Below, one piece after another: positions 59,201-64,000 of a DNA stretch of 64,000 nt (position 1 is its first letter; every line of letters begins with the position of its first letter). The stretch covers positions 7,324,997 to 7,388,996 of the forward strand of contig OX030964.1 in assembly GCA_943735955.1 (NCBI GenBank), written 5' to 3'. The notes beneath the pieces are model-generated. The model made no database searches. It was not told the origin of the DNA and worked only from the letters and a program-made list of their open reading frames with translations. A program made the position numbers and the translations under genes. This DNA is from Piscicola geometra. Its lineage: Eukaryota; Annelida; Clitellata; Hirudinida; Piscicolidae.

Positions 59201-61687
59201 CTAGTATCTGCGTCCAATCCAGCCAATATTTCAGTGATGGTCGATTCATTGAGCTTTGTGGAATAAAAAATTAGAATATGGGTTGATGGAGGGGAGAAGG
59301 GTGAGTGAGTTCGCATGCGTGGTTATGAGATAAAGTGAGTGGGTATAATAGGATGGGTAGATATGAGTAGTTGTTTATTGGTTGTTAAGTGAGAACTAGA
59401 GTGTAGCAAAGAGTAGTGAATTAAGTGAAAAAAAGTAACTTTTTCTTCAATTTCTTTTGAAAAGTCTAATTCTTCTGTAACTGTTGTTTCAATGGTGGCT
59501 GGATTGAATAAAAAATAAGAGTTCAAATTTTAAAAATGTATTTTGTCTGTTTATTTAGTTTAACTATAACAATTCATGTTTAAAAAAAACTGTTTGAATA
59601 ATTGAAGTTTTAAATGTTGCATGAAAAAAATCGGCAAAATTAGTATAACTAACTAGAAAATTGACTCGATATTGTTGTTGTAGCAGTAGAAAAACTCGCA
59701 GCACTTGTAGCAGAAGTAGTTCTAGTACTAGCAGTAGCCGTAGTAGTAGTAATAGTAGTAGAAGCAGTAGTTGTAGTAGCCCTAGAAGTAGCAGTAGTAA
59801 ATTGGAGAAGTGGATTGGTGTAGCAGGTATGGTCATTGTACATGAACTGGTTCTTATTACACTTGCACTGAGTCTGGGGGTTGAAATATTAATTTGTTTT
59901 TAAAAAATTATAAAGTAATAAAACCACAGAACTAACAAATTAGTACTAGAATAAGTTTTCCAACCATAATAAATCGATAAATAGACTAAAAATTAAAAAC
60001 ATCAAATTGTATAAAAGACTATAAACATATCATACCACGTGACTTTGATAGTTGTTTCTTTTTCCGGTGACACAGCAGCTGCAACAGCATCCGGTTGGTG
60101 GTGGTTGGTATGGAGACACAGTGACATCTAAAAAACGAAGATTGAAATAAAAGTTGAATTTGTTTAGAAAGGTTTAAGGATACAATAAAACAATTATTAA
60201 ATAGGATTCAAAGTCTGAAAACTCACCATCTATAGCTCTTTTAAATCTGACCCGACTGGTAGTGGCAACGCTAGAACCACCGTTTCCAGCAGTCATGCTT
60301 TCAATGCTATTATAAGAAACATTGTAAAAATGTTTCAGAAACATTGATTTTTTGACCGGGCACATATTACAGATGGTGACTGCAGGAAACGGCAATTGAT
60401 TCTCGGTATTTATCTTTGTGGAGGAGGGATGGGTTGGTAGATTGGTTGGGAAATTGGTGAGTAGATGGGTTGATATATGAGTAAAGATGAAAGGATTACA
60501 GGACGTGTAGTTGTAAGGAACACGTGTAAAAATGAATGAGTTAAGGGACGAATGAAAGAAAGTGTAAAAAAATGAATTATGATGACTGAGTATGTTAGGT
60601 ATGTGGGTGGAAAAAAATTTGAAGGGTGTGAATGGGTGAATGATTGTGGTACATGTAAATATGCGGAAGACTTGATTTTTTAGTTAAATAAACAATAAGC
60701 GAAATGAGTGCATAAAAGGATGAATAATAAGATAAATAGATAAAAACTAATAAAATATGAAATAAATGGTAAAAATAAGTTTGAATTATCAAGAATAAAA
60801 TATTAAAGTCAAATAATTTTTTTAGTTGAATTAGTTAAGTAGTTTAACTAGCTGGATGGCAAAACCTTAATAAGGACATTGAAGCTGAAACTCAGGTAGT
60901 TCATAAACAGTTGACTGAGGTTGAAACAAAGGCCACCGATTGCAGCAATTGTAATTAGCGTCCACCACACCTTCTTCACAGAACCTTGAAAAGAAATTAA
61001 AAAAATTTAAATGGCGATTGGGTGAGAGAATTGTAGTACTTGTGGAATGGTGGGTGAATGTGGGTGTTGTCTTGATGGGTGGTGGTGATATGGATGATGG
61101 CGATTGGAAGGGGGAAGGGGTTGCGGATGATTACTGAATTTGTTGTCGGTTTTGAAAAAAATTATGCTTTTTTGAAAGTAATAAAGAGTTAAGTTCTTCG
61201 TGGTTTGTAAAGATTTAACAATGATTCACGACTCTAAGGCGTATAATTTAGCTCCACATCGACTTATACTATACAAATCTTCACTTTCTAACCACCTAAA
61301 AAGTCAACCATTTTAATATTCCCATCCCACAAGCACCCAACTCCTCCATCACTCAAAAATTTAGATTTCATTTCCAGCCAACCACCAGCCCCCTTCCTAC
61401 CAAGCACCTCTGCTGTTGTGGTAGTGCGGTAAGCCAGTGCAAGTCGTTCGTTCCTTTAAAGCTGTTAAAATATCGTTACATTTCAGAGTATCATTATCAG
61501 CATCTCTAACTCTATCAGTATCATCATTGCTCTCATTTTTTTCTTGATCATCTTCTTCTTCTTCATCGTTTTCAAATTCTTCTGGTATCATGAAGCCGTA
61601 TGAACCTCCACATAATGACGTGCTTTTCGACTTTTTTTCATCAAGATCACTCTCACTTTCTTTCACGTTTTCTTGTATTTTTTCCAT
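56252..61687 (-). CDS. DEG/ENaC family sodium channel (possibly peptide- or proton-gated)
   Basis: Sixteen exons: 61408-61687, 60866-60984, 60227-60413, 60036-60127, 59654-59873, 59440-59498, 59126-59253, 58694-58803, 58361-58430, 58163-58256, 57951-58064, 57701-57836, 57410-57482, 57181-57238, 56711-56845 and 56252-56473. All phases join, giving 698 residues. Topology fits the family: an acidic cytoplasmic N-terminus, TM1 near 99-118 followed by LPFPAVTICN (140-149), a large Cys-rich ectodomain (HGNCYSFN, CFQKNLIERCGCG, CSCPEPC), then LSDCGGVLGLWLGMSVLT with the G-x-S filter (Gly639-Met-Ser641) and TM2. The ectodomain has RVRFKR (187-192), a furin-type site, and a Thr/Ser-rich insert in exon 5. 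Close relatives include FMRFamide-gated channels and ENaC; ligand and subtype cannot be read from sequence. The exon 12/13 junction has alternative donors within 6 bp. Confidence 0.93.
56878..57050 (+). mobile_element. tRNA-derived SINE-like element
   Basis: The A box TAGCCTAGTCGG matches the polymerase III consensus exactly. A B-box-like TAGGTTCAAGTGC follows at tRNA spacing. The body then runs on through AAAGGCGCAAATG and TTATACGCCACTATAATAAT. The tRNA arms do not fully pair, so it is not a tRNA gene. It lies within a DEG/ENaC intron, antisense to the gene. Confidence 0.75.
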
Positions 61688-62439
61688 TTTCAATCAAAGT
61701 TTGAAACAAATCTCACTAACTAATAATAGAGTTTGTTTACCTATCGAAACTCTATAACCAACCAATGTTATAATTTTTCAAAAATTAATTAAAAATGAAA
61801 TAATTATCGTCATAAACCATTGAAATGTCCTTTTAGGCCTTCTTCCTATTTTTCTTTCTTTTATGTAGAAGCTTGTGTATTGGTTTCTACGCGCTGCATA
61901 AGTCAATACAATCGATAAATACATTCATTCCTCGAAGTGCCTTATGAACAAAAAGAATGATCGTATTTTTACTTGCTAGAAACTGGAGAAATATTTGTAA
62001 AATCTGCCATGTTGTTCATTTCTTTTTTTTATTCTTATTAAAAGTTGAAATAATTTTGTTCAATAAAACTAGAGAGATCAAGTTTGTATTACTTGTCACT
62101 TTATTTAAAACGAAAAAACAATAAAAATAATGGTTTAAAAAATGGAAAAAGTCAGTTTGGCCACCTACCACCCTTTAATGGAAATAATCAAATTGAGTGC
62201 CTTTTTATAAATAGATTTAAAAACTACGAATTTTGAAATGAATATTCAATAATTGCGGAATCTATTACAAATGCAGTGTTAATACATCTATGATACTGTA
62301 TAATTATAAATATTAATAAAACTTTTTAAAAGAAAAATTAATTGAGAAATAATAAAGAGCTTTTCATTGTATGGTACTGTATCAAGTTTTTTATAAGACT
62401 ATAGAGAAAAGGGATAGGTAGGTGTAGGGTGGAGAGAGC
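61688..62439. other. spacer between DEG/ENaC start and ERH end
   Basis: AT-rich, about 750 bp. It should contain the DEG/ENaC promoter and the ERH 3' UTR. TTTATT (AATAAA on the minus strand) occurs near 62100. No exon seen. Confidence 0.5.
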
Positions 62440-63103
62440 TCAGGCTTTCCCAGCTTGTTGGCGCAGAAGGGTGTAGATCTTCTCCTTGATCCACGCTTTG
62501 TTGTGCGGAGTGTACTTGCCTGACGTCTTGTCGTACCTGAAGTGGTGAAAGTATTAAGTGAAGTTTTATGCTGAAAAAAATTTTTTCTCCATTTTTGGAG
62601 AAAGCCTATTTAAAAAAAACTTTTTTGGGAAAAAATATTTACAGAATTATTTTCAAATTTATAAATAACTTACACAAGACAAGACAGGTCAGCCAACTGG
62701 TCAATGAAGTCAAACAGTTGACTGACGTCATAAGTGATGGAGGGTGAGGTAGGATTCATTTTTTTGAGATATTCCTCGAATATCTTGCACGTCCCTGTTT
62801 GAATAAATATTACTTAGAAGATAATTTGTGAATTTGAAATTAAAATACCGGTAACAAAAATTAGTAATAAGAGTTGAAAAAGATAAAAAGGAAGAAAATT
62901 GATTTTGCATTTAAAAACCTTCAAGGCATTCGTTAATGCTCTCATAATCTGAGTAAACTCGCCCTTCTGGCTTCTTAGTTGGCTGAACTAGCAGGATTGT
63001 GTGCGACTAAAAAAGGGATATTGAAATAATTATTTGGTTGAAAAGATAAAAATATATTTTTTGTCTTTTATTAGAATTTTATACAAACGAAAAAACGTAC
63101 CAT
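62440..63103 (-). CDS. erh: enhancer of rudimentary homologue (ERH)
   Basis: Four coding exons: 63101-63103, 62919-63006, 62674-62794 and 62440-62536, giving 102 residues (human ERH has 104). The sequence is nearly colinear with ERH of other animals: [56 protein letters not shown] and [17 protein letters not shown] is a small nuclear dimer that binds splicing and RNA-processing partners and methylosome components. The first coding exon is only the ATG, placed directly before a GTACGT donor, so the start depends on splicing to SHTILL. The strong conservation makes this one of the safest calls in the window. Confidence 0.97.
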
Positions 63104-64000
63104 TTTGAAATTCTCGAATTAAACCTTTCAACGATATAACGAAATGAAATTAAAATGCTGTGGCGTTGAATTTTTGATTTGTGAGATTTTCAAGTAATGC
63201 ATAATTTCATTAATAACAATCATTAGTTTTTATATTAAAAAATGTAACACATATACATTTTTGTGCTTTAGTTTAAAATTGAAGATATAAATGTAAAAAT
63301 TTTTTCAAAATCAAGATAAAGTATAAATATGACTAGTTTAAAATAAACTATCAAACTCTTTCAGATAAAAAAATGTGTACCTGCAACCAATCCCATAAAA
63401 GCCATTCATGAATCACATGCGTTTGTATGAGATATAAACTGCGCTAGCCATGGGTGTATGAATTTTTTGCTTCTTCAACACTAACTTAAATTCATTCTAA
63501 ATTATTTTACAATATCTTGTATTATTTTCAGATATCTAGCTTTCCATCCTTCAAAGAAATCTTAAGATAAGAAATATTCTGTGAGTTTTTTCAAGAACAT
63601 GATAACATTTTTTAATGTTTTTTCATTCAATAATTAGTTCAGATTTTAAGAAAATGTTCACTTTTTATAAGGTTTGCGTTTTTAAATTTTGTTTCTAAAT
63701 TAACATTTAATCAAACCACATGCTTTTTTAGTCAATCAATAATTTTTTCTAATTTAGTTTGATTTTTAAATGAAGGTTTAAAATTTACATACTTTTAATT
63801 GATTAAAATATTGTCAACTCAATTGTGTTGGTTTCAGTTACAATTATATAAAAGATTGACAGAATTTATAACATGTATTGATTACTGAAGCTAGTAATTT
63901 TCAGTGAGTTATTTATTATTTCATATCATAAAATATGTTTTTCATAGATAAATTCATTACATAGTACTTCAAAAGTACTTTTCATCTACATATACACAGT
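63104..64000. other. upstream flank of ERH
   Basis: AT-rich 5' flank with the ERH 5' UTR and promoter presumably inside. I see no open reading frame, RNA gene or repeat worth naming. Confidence 0.5.

Overview
The window is nuclear DNA from an animal. It is AT-rich, has short exons split by GT-AG introns, and is full of long microsatellites. Protein content (radial-spoke MORN protein, DEG/ENaC channel, ionotropic glutamate receptor, PLPPR, APCDD1, CHK1, AMMECR1, ERH) points to a bilaterian. AT bias, intron style and repeats would suit a lophotrochozoan such as a leech or other annelid, but the species is inferred and not proven. Introns were resolved by hand, using splice sites, reading phase and family similarity.

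Layout, left to right. 1-8.3 kb: no supported exon; dispersed repeats and a tRNA-derived SINE-like element. 8.3-18.2 kb (-): five amino-terminal-domain exons of an ionotropic glutamate receptor, whose ligand-binding and pore exons are not seen and may lie beyond position 1. 20.1-22.0 kb (-): RPL7L1-type 60S biogenesis protein, complete. 22.4-23.4 kb (+): RSPH1-like MORN protein, 5' exon not found. 24.6-27.6 kb (-): PLPPR-type six-pass protein with a degenerate phosphatase site. 29.0-33.5 kb (+): CHK1 kinase, complete, 14 coding exons, 483 residues. 36.0-37.8 kb (-): AMMECR1, complete. 40.7-55.3 kb (+): APCDD1-type Wnt inhibitor, complete, 7 coding exons. 56.3-61.7 kb (-): DEG/ENaC channel, complete, 16 coding exons, 698 residues. 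62.4-63.1 kb (-): ERH, complete.

These are independent housekeeping, cell-cycle, neuronal and signalling genes, with no operon or shared pathway. PLPPR/CHEK1 and AMMECR1/APCDD1 are head to head; MORN/PLPPR, CHEK1/AMMECR1 and APCDD1/DEG-ENaC are tail to tail.

The most unusual signal is in the introns. Read in the sense of each gene, many begin with G/T-rich tandem repeats (GT, GGATGG, GGTTGG), sometimes starting at the donor itself, and end with C/A-rich repeats (CATC, CCACC, CAC) before the acceptor. The ends are therefore complementary, and two introns contain explicit 10-16 bp pairings. This may be structure-assisted splicing. Other points of interest are a 65-bp-arm perfect palindrome in an AMMECR1 intron, several tRNA-derived SINE-like elements and two giant dinucleotide arrays.
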